A stretch of 64,000 bases of DNA from Parus major (GCF_001522545.3 NC_031799.1:46331035-46395034); one strand, 5' to 3'. Positions 33,890 through 48,000 are shown, counted from the first letter of the stretch. Program-made: numbers and translations. Notes: generated from the sequence alone by a model not told the origin.

Positions 33890-35967
33890 GAAATGGCATT
33901 GGTCTAAACCTAAACAGACACTTGCATTCAAAATTAAAAACAATTAAACAAAACCAGAAAACACTATTGTTTTGAGACAGAAAGTATTATAGACTAAGAT
34001 TACAAATGCTATCCGAGACAAAAAGAACCTTCCTAATTTCAGGAAGATTTGTTAGGGTCACCACCAAAAGGAAAATTTGCATAGTCTCTATTGTAAACAT
34101 CATTTTAGTTTGAGATATTTTCTTTTTCTATTGTTTTGCTCCTTACTGATCTACTAGTTTTTGTGGCTTAATGGTTTGCTGGATAAAGCATTCTTCTGAG
34201 ACCTAGGCCTCTTAGGTTCACATACAGAAGTTAAAGAGCCCAGAGATATTCCCCATATCAAGGTCAGCTAGCAGAAAGTGGCTTAAATTCACTAGAGAAA
34301 TATCTCTTAATGTCCAGAAGAGGTTAACCATATGCAAAGTACCTAATGGAACACTTCCTAGGACACAATGAAGACCTGAACTCTGCCCAAGTCTCTTCTG
34401 GAAGCTTTGGCTTAGGCCAACATATGCCAAGGATCAGGCTAACAATTTAACAGTGAGAACAATTCTCTTGCAGTGCCTGGCAATATTCCCAGTCATGATT
34501 AAATTTTTTTTTAGAAGAGAGATAATCACAGGCCTGATTTCCAGGTCTTGTTGGTGTTTTCCCAGAGTACTGCTCCTGCCTTCACTCAAGTAACATTATC
34601 TTCTCTTGCCCCAGTTTTTCAAACAAGAAAACTCACAAGAAGGCAGGAGATACACATGGCAAACCTTGGAGACTGGTGCAAAAGGTTGCATAAAGTCCAG
34701 TAATTTGTTAAAAACAGACAAAGCAAGGCCAAAAAATTAATTTATTTATCTCAGTTTCATGGAATGTTCAGGAAATACTACTATGTGGAACGTATTTATG
34801 GGGGATTTTTAAAGTACTCCAGTGTTTTCAAAATTTCAAAATCCTTGATTGAAGACAATCAAGGATAAATAGAGAAATGGTAACAAAAGAAGGTCCATGG
34901 TGTAAAGCAGCAAGATAACATAAGAGAAAGAAAAATTTCCAGCATTCTTTTGAAGAAAACAATGTTTCTAGTTAAAAAACTGAATGCCCAGGGAAGATGT
35001 AAGGTTGGCAAATGAGCAGACTGGAAACACACACACAACCTCAAATGTATCACCTCTCACATTTCCATTGACAAGTTATTTTCTGAAACTTCTCTTCCCA
35101 GCTTTGCAGATACTCACCCTGTACACAAGCCCCTAAAGTTTTAGGTGTCATGATCTTTAAACAGCATGAACTGCTAGCTATTCCTCTAAGCAAACTCTCT
35201 GCTTCTATAACTGAACATGATCAAAATTAATTTCTTCCTTCCTCTTCTTGCCAGCTACCCTCCTGTTAAGATTTACTTTTTTTGCATTCCACTATGAGAA
35301 CTTTATTTTATGCATATCAATTTCTCATGGGAAAGTCTAAGAGTAGCTGTAGATAGAAAATATTCGGATATCCCCTGACAGATAAAGCAGATCGTTAATT
35401 TGATATGACCATGAGTCCACTGTATTCAGTTCACATATTGTCATCCAAGTATAAATTGCAGCTCAAAAGTTTTCCATCCAAGTCCATGTCTTGGCAAATT
35501 GCAGCAGAGATTCAAGATGTCATGACACATTATCTATGTGTTAGCATTACCAGATATCACCCTCTTTGCTGAACAGAGGTTTTTTAGTTCACAGTATGAG
35601 ATACCTCAGTACAAATCTCCTCTCATCAGTGAGTTACACAAATAAGCCGAACTGTGGGCTGACCGAGGACTAATCACAAGTTATTTTCATCTGCCTGGTC
35701 ACACTGATATGAACAACGCTGCTACGAACCTGGAAGCCATTCAGAAATACCTCAAAAGAGGTAAAATATCTAGAAAAAATACCAGCTGGCAGCATTGCTG
35801 TAGCAAATGTCACAGATCCAGGGAACATCAGTCATACCAACTGCTATTTCCACACAGTAAATTATAAACCAAGTGGCCACAGGACAGAACTCTGAACTAG
35901 TAATTTGCCAATAACAAGTCAGGGGGCAATACGCCGCACCAAAACTTTTAAAGTCATCTTTGTGATA

Positions 35968-36009
35968 GATACAGGTTAACTTTTTTCTTAAGTTGATACA
36001 GGTTAACTT
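35968..36009. repeat. 15-bp direct repeat
   Basis: GATACAGGTTAACTT occurs at 35968-35982 and 35995-36009 in ACO1 intron 1. Confidence 0.85.
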
Positions 36010-36297
36010 GTGATTGCAGAACAGAGTATTTATTCATGTTTTGCAGGCACTGAAATGTAAATATGCAAACATGGGGGAGCAGATATTTGCCTGCCTGGAA
36101 CTGGTGCAGCACACGCAGGATAACATGCGCTGACCATGGCAAGTCCGTGTCCACCTCAATATCTATTCAGACATACCAAAAAAAGCACTTATGTTCTGAC
36201 CAACAACCTTAAAACTGTTTGTGTGGCAATTACATAAAGAAATGTGGATTATTCGAACTTGAAAATGCAGAATATTAAAAGGAGCATCTCATTACTG

Positions 36298-36440
36298 ACA
36301 CAGACTCACAGAATGTGTTGGAAGGGACACACAAGGATCATCAAGTCCAAGTGAATGGCCCATATGTTGTTCTAATCCATAACCCTGGCATTATTAGTGC
36401 CATGCTCTGACCAATTGTGCTAATCTCAGGGTACTGGAAC
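36298..36440 (-). mobile_element. CR1 fragment, diverged subfamily
   Basis: TTGGAAGGGACACACAAGGA followed by TCATCAAGTCCAAGTG is the tail of a CR1 subfamily read in reverse. Truncated and mutated. Confidence 0.7.
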
Positions 36441-39159
36441 CTTCTTAAAGTGGTTGCATGACTTGTATGAAGTGTACCAGACAAATAACAGCCTTATTTT
36501 TGCCCTTCCTTGGTGCCTACTATTAAAATTCTGAGAACACCCACAATCTGGCCCATACTAATGCTGATCACCTTTGAATCTGAACTCCCTATCAATATTG
36601 TTTTTCCACTCACCTTGTTACATCAATGCAGCTTACTACATCAATGCAGTAGCTTACTACTGTGCCACCACACTCAATCTCTTGTTAGAATACAACTCAA
36701 TTCACCCAGACAGAACATCAGCTCACCACAGAAAGTGTGATTTCTGCTTTTTCTCTCTCCCTCGAAGAAGGAGTAGTGAAAGATTGTAACCATGAATACC
36801 AGGAGGGGCAAATTTATTTGGATAAGGCCATAACTTTCCAGATATAAAAGAAAAAGAAAGCTGCTTTTTGTAAATGCAACATCTTGCCCTTTAGGGTAGA
36901 GAATGAACCCTTGGCCAGAACAGCTGTCTCTTGCTATTTGTATCCCTAGACACAGGGCAGTTTAAATTTCTCTAGGAACATAAGTTTCACACTGTGATAC
37001 TCTAAAAAAGCTTTTGGACAGACAAAATCTTAGTACAACACTTCTCGCTTAATCTGTATTGAGTGTGCCAGCAAACCTTTACCATGAGACCTCAGACATT
37101 CACTAGCACCAAAAGCTCTTTGCAAAGATGCCTACTGGCTATACTGTCTGTGGGGATCTCTGTGGTGTCCTGAAGGACACACGATTTGATGATCCTGACA
37201 TAAGAAACATGCACAAGTCCAAGGGGACAGATGGAAAAAGGTGTTTGTCCATTCTCTTTCCTTTTCTTCCCTTATTTGTTAATCAACTACATCAGATACA
37301 TTCAAAGTACATTTAAGTCTCATGTGTATCTCCATAAAAAGGATTTAAGTAGTTAACTTAAAATCTTATATAAAAGAAAAAAAAAATCACAGAAGGCTTC
37401 AAGATATGTTGTGTGTGTGCTTTCAAATCTTCAGTTGTTGTACCTTTCTGAGTATCTAACATAAACACAGTCCTAGTCACATCACAACAACATTGATTGG
37501 AAAAGGATTTGGTTCAGTTTAAAGCACATTCTTGATTGACAGTGACTCTTTGACTCTACTTCAGACCCCTTTCAAGCAGTTGTATAACTTGGAACAAAAA
37601 CAACAAATAAATTTCACTGAAATTAATGGAATTGAAAAAGACATCATAATATATCCAGTAATTTTGCACTTGCAGAAATTATCTCATGAAGATCATAGAG
37701 AGGGAAAAAAGTTATTTAGCCTCTTACTATACCTGAGAAAAAGTCAGAAAACTGTTCTAGATATCACCGTATGACATACTATTCTCTCTTTAGAATTGAA
37801 GGTAAAACTGAACACAGCCAGTCAGACTAAAAGCAGCAATCTTACATCATAAGACCTGCACTTACACTCTTTGACTGTAAACAGATTCATACAGTCAACA
37901 GTATGTATTGTTTTGCAGTTTCTTAGGGATATGAGAGCATCCCACTCATCTCTCACCATCCAGAAAAAGAGAAGACTATAGCATACGGAGTAGTTTCCTA
38001 CAAGCATGCTGACAGTAAACCATGCTCTTTCTGTAGTACATGACACAAATATTTACAAAAGACTCATGATTGGTAATAACCACATTTATTTCAGAAGCAC
38101 CCGATGACAAACCAAAGACACAGATTGTCTGACCTGCAGTAAGGAAAAAAAAGCTCTGGATGAGACAACTTCTGTCTAAGCTTCAGGCCATAAAGTAGGA
38201 AGAGAACAGCCACAGTTACTGAGCATTTTAGCACAGACATATATTTAATCTCACTTGGAGAAACATGTTTCTACAATTGCTTTTTCTACTCCACCTTTGG
38301 TTTCTTAATTGCTGTCCTTCCAATTAACAAAGGGTGCCTACATTTTTAATAATAAGAGGTTAATTTTAGGCATCTCTTCCTAAAACTAAACACCTAGTAT
38401 TTTAACTAGAAGAGATTTCAAGTAATATTTACTGCTCAATTTTCTGAAATGTGGATAAATTCCTTGTCATTGCTGGGAGGCACACACTCAGCAAAGAAGT
38501 AGTTTCATTTGAACATTTTACCAGACTCTAGAAATGCTAAAAAAGATTACACTTTGGCAAAGCAAAGACGCAATTTTATCAGTCATCAAGAAAAAGGCGA
38601 AGGCTCAGACTTGCTGGTACTTGCAGGAAAGAAACATGAAAAATTTCATGTTTCTGTGATGAAACTTCCAACTGGAAACTGGGGAAAAAAGAGGTGAGTT
38701 GGCAGAACCACCATGGTTAAAGTCCTTGCTAGGTGATAAGTAAGGCAGGACCTAGGCAACATCCATGGCTTTGCTTGGAAAATGCAACATTTTTCATCCA
38801 TGCTGAATCTGATCTTACCACCTTCTGTTGCAATTATCTCTCCTACACCCACAAGTTATTTCCCTTGGTTCTGTCCACTCAAATGACTGCCACTGTATGT
38901 ATCTGTACTTAGCTGCCAAGTTTGCAACAAGCACCTCCAAAATAGCAAAAGCAAGCGACTTAAAAAAATCTAAGCAGAGCTGCGTCAGGGCATCAGGCTA
39001 CTGATTTATAAGCTCTTCATCACAACATTGAGCATGCACTTTGTGAGATTACTAGCTGTTACATATAGCTGAACAGCACTTTTTAGATTAAACACTATTG
39101 CTCAATTCCCCTGAGCCTCTTAAACTCACATAGCTCTTCTCATGGGTTCACATTCTACT

Positions 39160-39170
39160 CAGCAGGGGGC
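39160..39170 (+). promoter_or_regulatory. CTCF-like core motif
   Basis: CAGCAGGGGGC matches the CTCF core except that the preceding base is T instead of C. It reads forward and is in ACO1 intron 1, 4.7 kb downstream of the inferred promoter. Confidence 0.35.
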
Positions 39171-42100
39171 CTCCATTAGAAAAGTTGATGACTAATTCTA
39201 GTTTACCTAAATTATAGATGGCATAACCATGAATAAAGATCTCTAAGCATATCCAGCATGATGTAGTTGGAACTACACCATGTTCTGTACTTGACAAACT
39301 TGCCCAGAAACCAAGGAGGGAGAATATCCATGTTAAGCATGTTGACAAAACTCTGCATTTTTTATAGGAAAGGCAACCTCTTCAGTATCAGTCAATTGTT
39401 TCAAGCAGTAAAACTTCAATAAGTAAATATATCCATAATTCAAGTCAGTTTAGAAAGAAAATCCAAATAAATACGTTTGTGTGGCAGGAATTTTTTTTAG
39501 TTTAAATATTTAGTTGCCTAAGAAAAATGTTTTTGTTACACTGGGTAAATTGACAGACAGATAGAGATAACCAGACACATGACAACACAACAACAAAAGA
39601 CCCCACCTTCCCACCAAAAAATGGCAAAAACCCAACCAAACCATAAGCAAAAAAAAACCCCTCAAGCCCACACACGTCCCCAGCATTTGGATAGACTCCA
39701 ACACCAGAACAAGCAGATTCTTGTTTTATAAAAATAAAAAATGCTATAATTACTTTTGGATGTACAAAGAACAGATGAGTGCAATTACTGTTGCAACAAA
39801 CACAAGTTTCTTGTTTTTATTTAGAGAAGCTCTTAGTATTTAACACTTACTCTACCTGTGGCAGATAAGGCCACTATGTAACAAATATACACTGTTGCAT
39901 TGCTGCTAACAGGCAGTAAGGGGATTTCAGAGGTTAAAGAGACAGCAGAAACAATCTTTGTGTTTCTTTGTTACATAGAAAAGTCAATCATTACACATAG
40001 ATCCTTAAAGAGAAGTCCACCAAAAATTCGATGACTGGGCAACTATTCCACCGGTATAAACTACATTCCACACTGGAAAAAAATGCAGTAATTTAAAAAG
40101 AAGGGTTTCTTAAACAATCCCTAAGCAAAGTTTCAGGGTACCCTTTTCAACTTTAATGCTCAAGAGGAACACTGTACTGGAACAAACAGAGCTTTGAATT
40201 GCAGATGTTCCTGATTTCTCCTGCTGCTTGAAACTTTTGGCTGCAATGCTAAAATACATATTTATTCAGATACATAAAGTGTTAAACTTTCAAAACACTG
40301 AACAGGTAGCTAATTGCATATTACCATAATTAGTGCATTTCATAATCTGTCATAAGTATTCTGACCTTTTCACTTTGTTGGCAATGCTGTATCACGCATA
40401 TTGGAACTTAAAGTTTAGGTCAGAGATCAAGTTTGTGAAATCAAACATTGAGGTCTTAAAGTAACCCCAGCTCCAAGTCAGCTGGAAGTTTAGATGCATG
40501 CCCAGTTCCAAAATGTAGATATTAAACACTTTCAAGTCATCCCTCCAGAAAGCCAAATGCTACCTCCTCCCTCACTTCAACACAGGTATTGTGCACTTAC
40601 AGCTTAGAGGGACAGTCAAAGCACTTCTCTTGTATAGATCTCACCAGCCTTTGGTAACCCAGGCACATACACGTATGTAGTGTGCTCTCAGACAGCCTCT
40701 GAAATGCAATCTAGTCTTAACAAAATCCAGATCATAATTAAGCAGGTGCAAGTGTTAAGGGAATGCTCTGTCAGCCCACTCACCACTGAGTGTCCCACAT
40801 AAAAGTAGAGACTAATTTTCCTTTTTTTGCTACAGGAAAATGAGCAGTGTTACACCCAAGAATAAAAGAAACTTATCTGGAGACCAAACATCAAAAAATT
40901 AAGTGTTGAAATTTTTTTTCCCAACTCTGAAAGAGCAGCTCTGAACTTTAACCTACTTCCTACCTCTATACAAACTTGCTGCTTTTTAACCTTATGCTAG
41001 TACTCTTAGACTGTTCATTAACAAATATGCGGCTTGGACCAGTTTTAACAAAGACCTAGCTTTCAATATTAGTTAGATAAAATACAAAACCAACATGGAA
41101 ATGCTGCAAGAAGTGTGGAATACAGAATACACATACAAAGATTTGGTCTGAAATTTTGGTTCAACTTCAAAAGGCAGGATTAAAAGACATCTCTGTATTG
41201 GTCTGTTAGTTTCAAAAGACTCCTGTGAAGGGTGAAGAAACGAAGCAGAGGTGCATGGGAAAGGCAAACAAAATGAGAGTATTGTGAATCAGCTCTGTAC
41301 TCATGCCATTACTATTTTACCAGCTCTAGAAACTGCTCTCTCTGCACCTTGAAAACTTCTTTTCTGTAACTTGAAATCTGAACTGTTTCAGAACTCCTGA
41401 AGATATGTAGGCGGAAGGATTCCTTTCAGGATGAAGAACTAATGAGAGGAAAACCCTGAATTTGTGGTCTGGAAATAAAGATCATTTTCTCACACCAAAA
41501 CCTGCTACCTGCAATCTCAGCCACTATTCAACTATTTGTGTACATGAATCCAGCTTTCAAACACCCACAGCTTCAGCCTGTAAGGAGAACAAGTGTGTGT
41601 CTGATGCAATTTCATGAATTCAAACTAGCTGTTAGCAGAGTTTACTGGCCAAGCTCTCTGGGGAGGCAAATTAAGTTCCACTAAACATTTTTAAATCAAC
41701 TTTTTCATAACAGTTTTCACACAGAAAGGGTAGGCAAATAAACCCCCAAACAACCAAAATTAACACCCTCTTTCACAAGCATATGAAGTCCTGACCCTAC
41801 AGCTGTGGGACGTCCCATTTCTTTAAAGGAAGTGCCAAATACCTAGGGAAAATCTTCTGAATCAACCAATCCCTAAGGCAGCAGTGAAGGAAAAAACCCT
41901 GTAAAAAAAATTATCTCCTTTTCACACAATTAAAACTCGTCCCTACCTTCTCTATATTTCAAGACACAAAGGGACGACTCTTCAATTCACATCTCTCCAC
42001 TTAGCTTAAATGGATTGTTGCTCCAATGAGGGAGCAAATTTCCAGCTCTTCTCTCCTTTACAATCCTACAGTGAGAGTCTGTGCTGGGAAACACTTGCAA

Positions 42101-43409
42101 AAGAGATTTGTTCCATTTCCTACTATTCAAATGTTATTTCTTCTCTAATTTTCTGCATTTATCGTTTTGACTCTTCCACCATTACTATAAAAACTTCACC
42201 AGATAATATCAAAGTTGGAGTATAACATCCTCTGGCCAAAGACAACCAGAGAGAAAGGTGCTAAATTACAAATAAGATATGACAAAAAACCTGCAGTTTG
42301 AAAGCCCAACAGTCTTTTCAATATAGCAATAGTGTGCATGTAAAGCTCTGCTAAGTGACCAGACTTCTTTTTACATGGAAAGCTTCTCCAGGAATTTCCT
42401 CTATCTTATAAAGTCTGAGATGGGTAAAGTATTGATACTCTTCACACACACCACAGATCCTGGAAGGCACAGGACTCAGCTGCACTTCCTACTCAATGCC
42501 CATTACACTCCTCTTACATTCTTTGAAGCAGTAACAATCCCCAGAAGTTTATTAGGACATTCTGATGAAATACAATTGCTTTTAAGCAAAGCATTACTAA
42601 ATAAACATTCCAGTGTTAATATTTCTCTAGGGTGGTCTTCCTTTACTTCGGTTTTGTGGATTGATAAAGCCAGTCTGAACAATAGCAACTGCGCTGAGTG
42701 CTCAGAGATATCAATTCAATTCCAACTGTTTAGAGAGAGAATCCTCTGTTTTAAACCAAGTTTCCTGCTGATACTAAAAACGCTAAATTCCAGACTTCTC
42801 CATCTTCCCCTTTATCCCCCCTCCCCCCACCTTCACTAGCTTTAGAGGTGGAAACTAAATACCAAAGCACAACCTCCAGTTAAAAAATAAATGGGTACTG
42901 TGGTGATGTTTTGAAACATGGAAATATCCTGAACATAAACAGGGACCAATCCAAACGTATACCAGTTACTGAAAATGGGCATCGCCACAGCCACCGTTCA
43001 AAGTTAAATTAGAAGGCAAATACCTGCATCTGCTCTACAACCTCCAGGACTGTTACAGAACATCTGCACCTGCACCTGTTCTGTGCCACGAACATGAAAA
43101 AGATTATTTTGTCACCCAAAATTATTAAAACCTGACACTTTCTAGGCATCACCTTCCAGTTATTTTCTTCCATCCTTTTCCTGCCCAATTATGTTGCAGA
43201 TCTACCGAGGTGTTTTGCAACACAGAGGAGTTGCTGTGTGCTTGATATGTATAATTTACACTATCCTCTACTATTTAGATACTACTGAAATACTTAGAGT
43301 CAAGGCTCGAGTAGTTCCAGGAGGAAAATCAATGTTAAAGCTTCCTCTGCATAAGGACAGAGAAGCTCAACTCCTCTTCCACGTCCGCTCTTCTCTAGCT
43401 AAATCTATT

Positions 43410-44120
43410 CCGGTTTCTCCGCTTCGCAAAAGCCGCCCGTGTGCCCGCTGTGAGCCGGCCCCAAGCCGGGTGTTGGAGAGACGCGATTTCGGCAGCCGGG
43501 GCCCGGAGCCGCGGCGGGGGCCGCACAGCCCGCCGCTGCTGCTGCCGCCGCAGCTACGAGATGGTGCCTCGCAGGGGCTGCTCCGCCACAGCCGCCTTCC
43601 CTCCGCAGCATCCAGTGAGCCTTTCCAGCCCCCACCGCAGGAGCCGGGGCCGGGAGACGGCAGGATCCCCCGACCTGCCGCCGGGCCCTGCTAGCCGCGG
43701 TCCCCGCCCTCCGCCCGGGCCCGCGCCCGTCCCAGCTCTGCCTCGAGGGTCCACCCCGCCACCTTCCCCGCCGCCGCCGGGAACGGGCACGCCGCGCCCG
43801 GGGAAGCGGCTCCCAGGCAGCCGAGCCGCCGGTGCCGGGCGGGAGAGAAGCGGGGCGGCGGGGCCCGCACTCACCGGGGAGCGAGGAGCACAGACGACCG
43901 CCGCCGCTCGCCGTCAGGGGCCGCCGGGCGCAGGGAGAGGGAAGGGGCGGTGGCGGGCGGGCTCCGCCCCGCGCCCCAAGGCCGGAGCGGCGGCGGGATG
44001 GCCGCCAGCGCCCGAGAGGGAGGCGGGAAGGGAAGGAGGGAGGATGGACGAGCTAGAGATGGCCAGCTGGGCGGCGGGGGCGCGATGCGGGCGGGCTTCC
44101 CCTTCCCACCCACAGCCCTG
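43410..44120. promoter_or_regulatory. ACO1: CpG island, ACO1 promoter region
   Basis: About 700 bp that is extremely GC-rich and full of CpG, in an otherwise AT-rich area. It has repeated GGGGCGG/CCGCCC boxes of Sp1 type and no TATA box in the right place, as expected for a housekeeping promoter. Long open frames here are a by-product of GC-rich, stop-poor sequence. Confidence 0.85.
43875..43975 (-). other. ACO1: ACO1 non-coding exon 1 (inferred)
   Basis: On the - strand a consensus donor CCCCG|GTGAGT sits at the 43875/43874 border, downstream of Sp1-like boxes. This suits a short untranslated first exon spliced to the acceptor at 32557-32558. The transcription start is not determined; the upper coordinate is approximate. 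Confidence 0.45.
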
Positions 44121-44563
44121 ACCCTGCAGAGGAGCTGCTGCTTTCATCGGCCAGCCTCTTTTCCTGGATGTAGGGGGAGGAGAGGGCGTGCTGTGAGTAT
44201 GGAGGGGTGGGTAGGAGGGGTGGTACCGAGGTCAAGGGCAGATCTGCTGCTGGCACTGTGACATGGTCAGCGGGGTGTGGGCAGTGATGTGCCTTGTGGC
44301 GGCCGTAAGTGCTCCACGTGCTCACAGCCCGAACGCTCGACCAGGCTTCGGAGGAGTCCAGAGGTGCTGTCAGTGAAACCTGGGCCGGGAAGAGAACAGG
44401 TGTTGCTCGGGACACCACCTGTCACACAGGTGTCATCCTCATCCTCGTGGCAGTGCAATAGGAGTGGGACCTCCTGTTGTTTCTCTTGGCAGTGGAAGAG
44501 CTGATTGGCCTGGCTGTTGGCAGAAACAGGCTGTTACTTACAGGCTGATCAAGATCAATATCA

Positions 44564-44571
44564 TGACGTCA
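44564..44571. promoter_or_regulatory. Full palindromic CRE (TGACGTCA)
   Basis: A perfect cAMP-response element, flanked by AATAT and ATATT, about 0.6 kb upstream of the inferred ACO1 start. It is close to the possible U3 part of an LTR, so it may have come with that element. Confidence 0.4.
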
Positions 44572-44579
44572 ATATTAAG

Positions 44580-45080
44580 GAACAATATCAGAGTAGAGGA
44601 CATCCTCGAGGACATAATTTACATCACCCCCATAGCTGAGTGCCAGGGAGAATTTATCAGTGTCCAGCATGTTCCCAGTAGATCAATATAGGTTTGAGGC
44701 TGAATAATGTTGAGGAATTCATTCAGTGCAAGTAGTCGGGGTGCAGCTACAGTGGGAGCTGCACGTTGATCCCTGGATAGCAGGAGCCAGAACAGGCTAG
44801 GAACTGGCATTGACTCAACAAAGAGTGCAGGACCCTGTGGCCCAGACAGGTGAGCAGACACTGAGAAACACAACAGGAGCCAGTGACTCAGCTGGAAGAC
44901 CCCAGACTTTCACATGCTTAGACAATGAGGGTATAAAAGCCCAGGGTTTGCTTTGCTCAGGGTCCCTCCTCGGACACCCCAGCTTCAGCTGTTATTTTGT
45001 CACTGAATGATTAAACCATTGTAAGAATCCAGTATTCTGAGACTTTGTCTTGGGAAACCTGGGGTCCAGCCCATAAGGAA
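44580..45080 (+). mobile_element. LTR with TATA box and poly(A) signal (probable)
   Basis: TATAAAAG at 44932-44939 and ATTAAA at 45010-45015 are about 70 bp apart, the compact U3-R spacing of a retroviral LTR, followed by a U5-like stretch (GAGACTTTGTCTTGGGAAAC). The ends are not defined and no target duplication was identified. It points away from ACO1, just upstream of its CpG island. Confidence 0.5.
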
Positions 45081-48000
45081 ACCTAGTCTGACTGGGTGAG
45101 AATGGGGTGTGTAGGGAGTCAAACAGGGCACCACTCAGCTGACTGGAGCCGCCCACTGTGAAGTGACCTCCGTTCCAGCTCACGTGGTCTGAGTGTGCCT
45201 GCCAGAGCGATTCCTGGATGGTCAGACAGGAAACTTTGTTTAACAATTAGGTAAACTAAAAGGTATCTGATTCAAGGAAAATAATTGTATACATAGTAAA
45301 GAGAAGTAGGAATGCAAATATTTTGAAAGTCTTGGTGAGGTCCTGGAGAGCAGTGGCTAGGAGACATGCTAACCACTGGTAGTTGGTGTAAAACAAGATC
45401 AGAGACGTTTTGTTTTTACCAGAAGAAAGCTTAGGCTAAAAGCAAACTGAGTTACTTGCTAGCTTTGCAAGTCTCAGGTGAGTGAAAATGGAAGTGCGTA
45501 GCTCTACTTCTAAAGAAAATGCCCCTGATGTCTCACCTGGATGTTTGTGGGTTGGATTCCTGCACATAGACCTGTGCTGACAGATCCTCCTGCCTAAGTA
45601 AACTGTCCAGCTGAAACTACCAGACCAGAAGAAATCAGTGGGAAGGACCCCAAGATCTAGCAAACAAAATACATTGAGTAGGTTTTTGGTTTATTTTTTT
45701 TAACTAAATATGGAAATCCTGGCTTTGGCATACCTGCTGATTTCATTTAACTGATTTCACCAGTTAAGACTTCTCAGGACCTGCTATTCTCTGCAGTGGC
45801 ACCTCTAAATAGCCTGTAATCTACAACATGCAGTACTTCTGAGTTATTGCTCAAAATCTCTTCCAGGTTGGCCTGTTTTCTGTTCAGCATAAAGTACCAC
45901 ATGGAGTAATTCACTTGCACTAAGTTCTTCTTTTAGAATTGTATTGGTTTTTAAAACATATGATTTGTTTTACAAAATGGTTAACATGGAAATGGACATT
46001 AATTCATAATACTGTTTTCAAACCTTTGGCCAGAGAGTTTCGAGTTTGGCAGAAAACAGTTAAGTCTGTAGTTTGGCTTTTGGCTCTTGAAGGTGGAAGC
46101 ACATGTTTCTACATGACACCACAGAACAGTAGATGACTCTGATGGTCTGTAAAGCCAGAAAATTTCTAAAACCTCTTAGGGTTTTTAATACTTCATTATT
46201 TGATAGAAGTTTTTATTTTTGTATATGTTTAGTTAATAGTAATGAAAGCATTTCAAACATGTTCCTCTTCGTGGGATTAAGTCCTGTAATGCTTCTTTGG
46301 GTCACTTCCTTTAAAAAGAAAATTTTAAAATTTTAGTTTTATTGTTGTTGTTTCTAACAGAACAGACTTGCAAGGCCCATGTGTATCACTAAGTTTTCAA
46401 TCATGAATAAAACCCTCTATTACCTAGTTACCAAAGCAATTGCTGCAAAATCTGATTGACCTAAAATCTCTTGACAAAAAGACAACACTAGTGAAAAAAA
46501 CAGGTCAGCAACAGAAATGGGAAATCCATACATCAGCTCTGACTTTTCCCAGTGAATATCTGCAAGGTTTGTACTTTCTGTTCTGTAGGGAGTGAAGGCC
46601 CTTGAGGTTGACAGTAGAAGGGAAGATTCTATATCCCAGAAAGAGTGGCAGAAATGCTTCAGCCACTACTGGTTCTTTGTAAGGACACAGAGACTATCGT
46701 GGGATTGGAAGACAGGCTGTTCATTCAATGGTTTATGGCAATGCTGCCTGAATGTTACTGCTGGTGTTTCCACCATTTCCATTTGAGCATTTGAGTATTC
46801 TTCTCACTGGGGCACAGTTTACAACAATGTGTCTTATTTAGCACATGACTAAAAATGTGTGGGTTTGCTTTTCCCAAGACTGTCAGAAGATGGGAACTAT
46901 ATTAGACCCATTTTTTGTAAGGAAGATGTTTACTGAAATGGCTTCTCGGGTTTAGGATCAGACTGCAAGGATATCCAACCATTTTCTTGGACAATCATGC
47001 ATTGTGCTAAATCAGGATCAAAAAAAATATTTTCTGTTCTTGCAGTGAAGATGGATGCAAATAGGAATAACAGTGCCTTTCATGTTGCAGTCATGTGCAT
47101 CCTTGACTGCTTTTAGGGTTTTTCATTAAATTATTAAACAACAGATGAGGAACTTTATGTCAGTCCTTTGTCCTTTCTGTTTTAATGAAATCCATGTCCA
47201 AGAAGCTTCATCTAATATCAGTTTCCTTCTGGAGCTTTCTTTGAGGTTATTCACCAATGTCCTGGAAGTCCAGAGAGCACATCATGTTTGTTCAATTCCT
47301 ATCTGACTTCACTATTGTGTCTGTCAACATATTTCACTCTTTCTGATCCTATCAAGAAGTTACAAAGACTTTGAATTCCCAAGAGATAGCTTTCAGTTTA
47401 TTACAGCCAATAAAGCCCTAACATACAGCAGCAGACTTCAGTGTTGTAGCAATCTTCCATTCAGGCTCAGCTGATCATTGAGGTTGCAGCAATCACAGGA
47501 TTGCTGCAATCACAGGATTGCTGCAATCAGTCTCAAACTGGGCTAGGATAGGTCTGACAGAGAGGCAATAAATTTGAGCTGTCAGCCTAGAGGACCCAGA
47601 GCTTTGGAGTTGTCATCAAAAAGTAGTGTCTGCCTGTGTGCTCTCTGTAGGATAATGAAAAGGCCTGATGAGATTTGCTCTGGAGTGCTGTCCCCATAAG
47701 CAACACCTAAGGATACATAATTTAACGTACTATGTTCTACAGAACATACAAATTTATGCATTCAAATGAGTTCACCACTCAGTAAAAGTGTTCCTGATTC
47801 CAGGAAGCCATCTGTGAATGAACTAAAGAACTGGTGAGATGGTAGCTTGCAGGTTATGGCCTACAGCTTGTCCTGAGTACAGAAAAATATGTTTGGTGGC
47901 TCATGAAGGAGTTCATGCTAAGATTTCAGTGTTAGTCATGACTGTTTCAAGCTGTTCAAATTGTCAGTGCAGCAGAAGTACTAGTCTAAAACAGAGTTTG

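Larger units (their letters stand above)
32557..43874 (-). other. ACO1 intron 1 (probable), about 11.3 kb
   Basis: Joins the inferred CpG-island exon to the start-codon exon. It holds two CR1 fragments, one LTR and a CTCF-like motif, listed separately. The rest is AT-rich with no open structure resembling an exon. Confidence 0.6.

Noticed and set aside
42375..42839. 154-residue + strand frame in ACO1 intron 1
   Set aside because: No domain, no splice context, AT-rich intron composition; likely chance.
43441..44121. 226-residue open frame and several overlapping ones in the CpG island
   Set aside because: Arg/Pro/Gly/Ala-rich translations in all frames with no domain; a by-product of GC-rich, stop-poor promoter DNA.
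47489..47530. Short tandem repeats considered as a CRISPR-like array
   Set aside because: Units abut with no spacers and the genome is a vertebrate.
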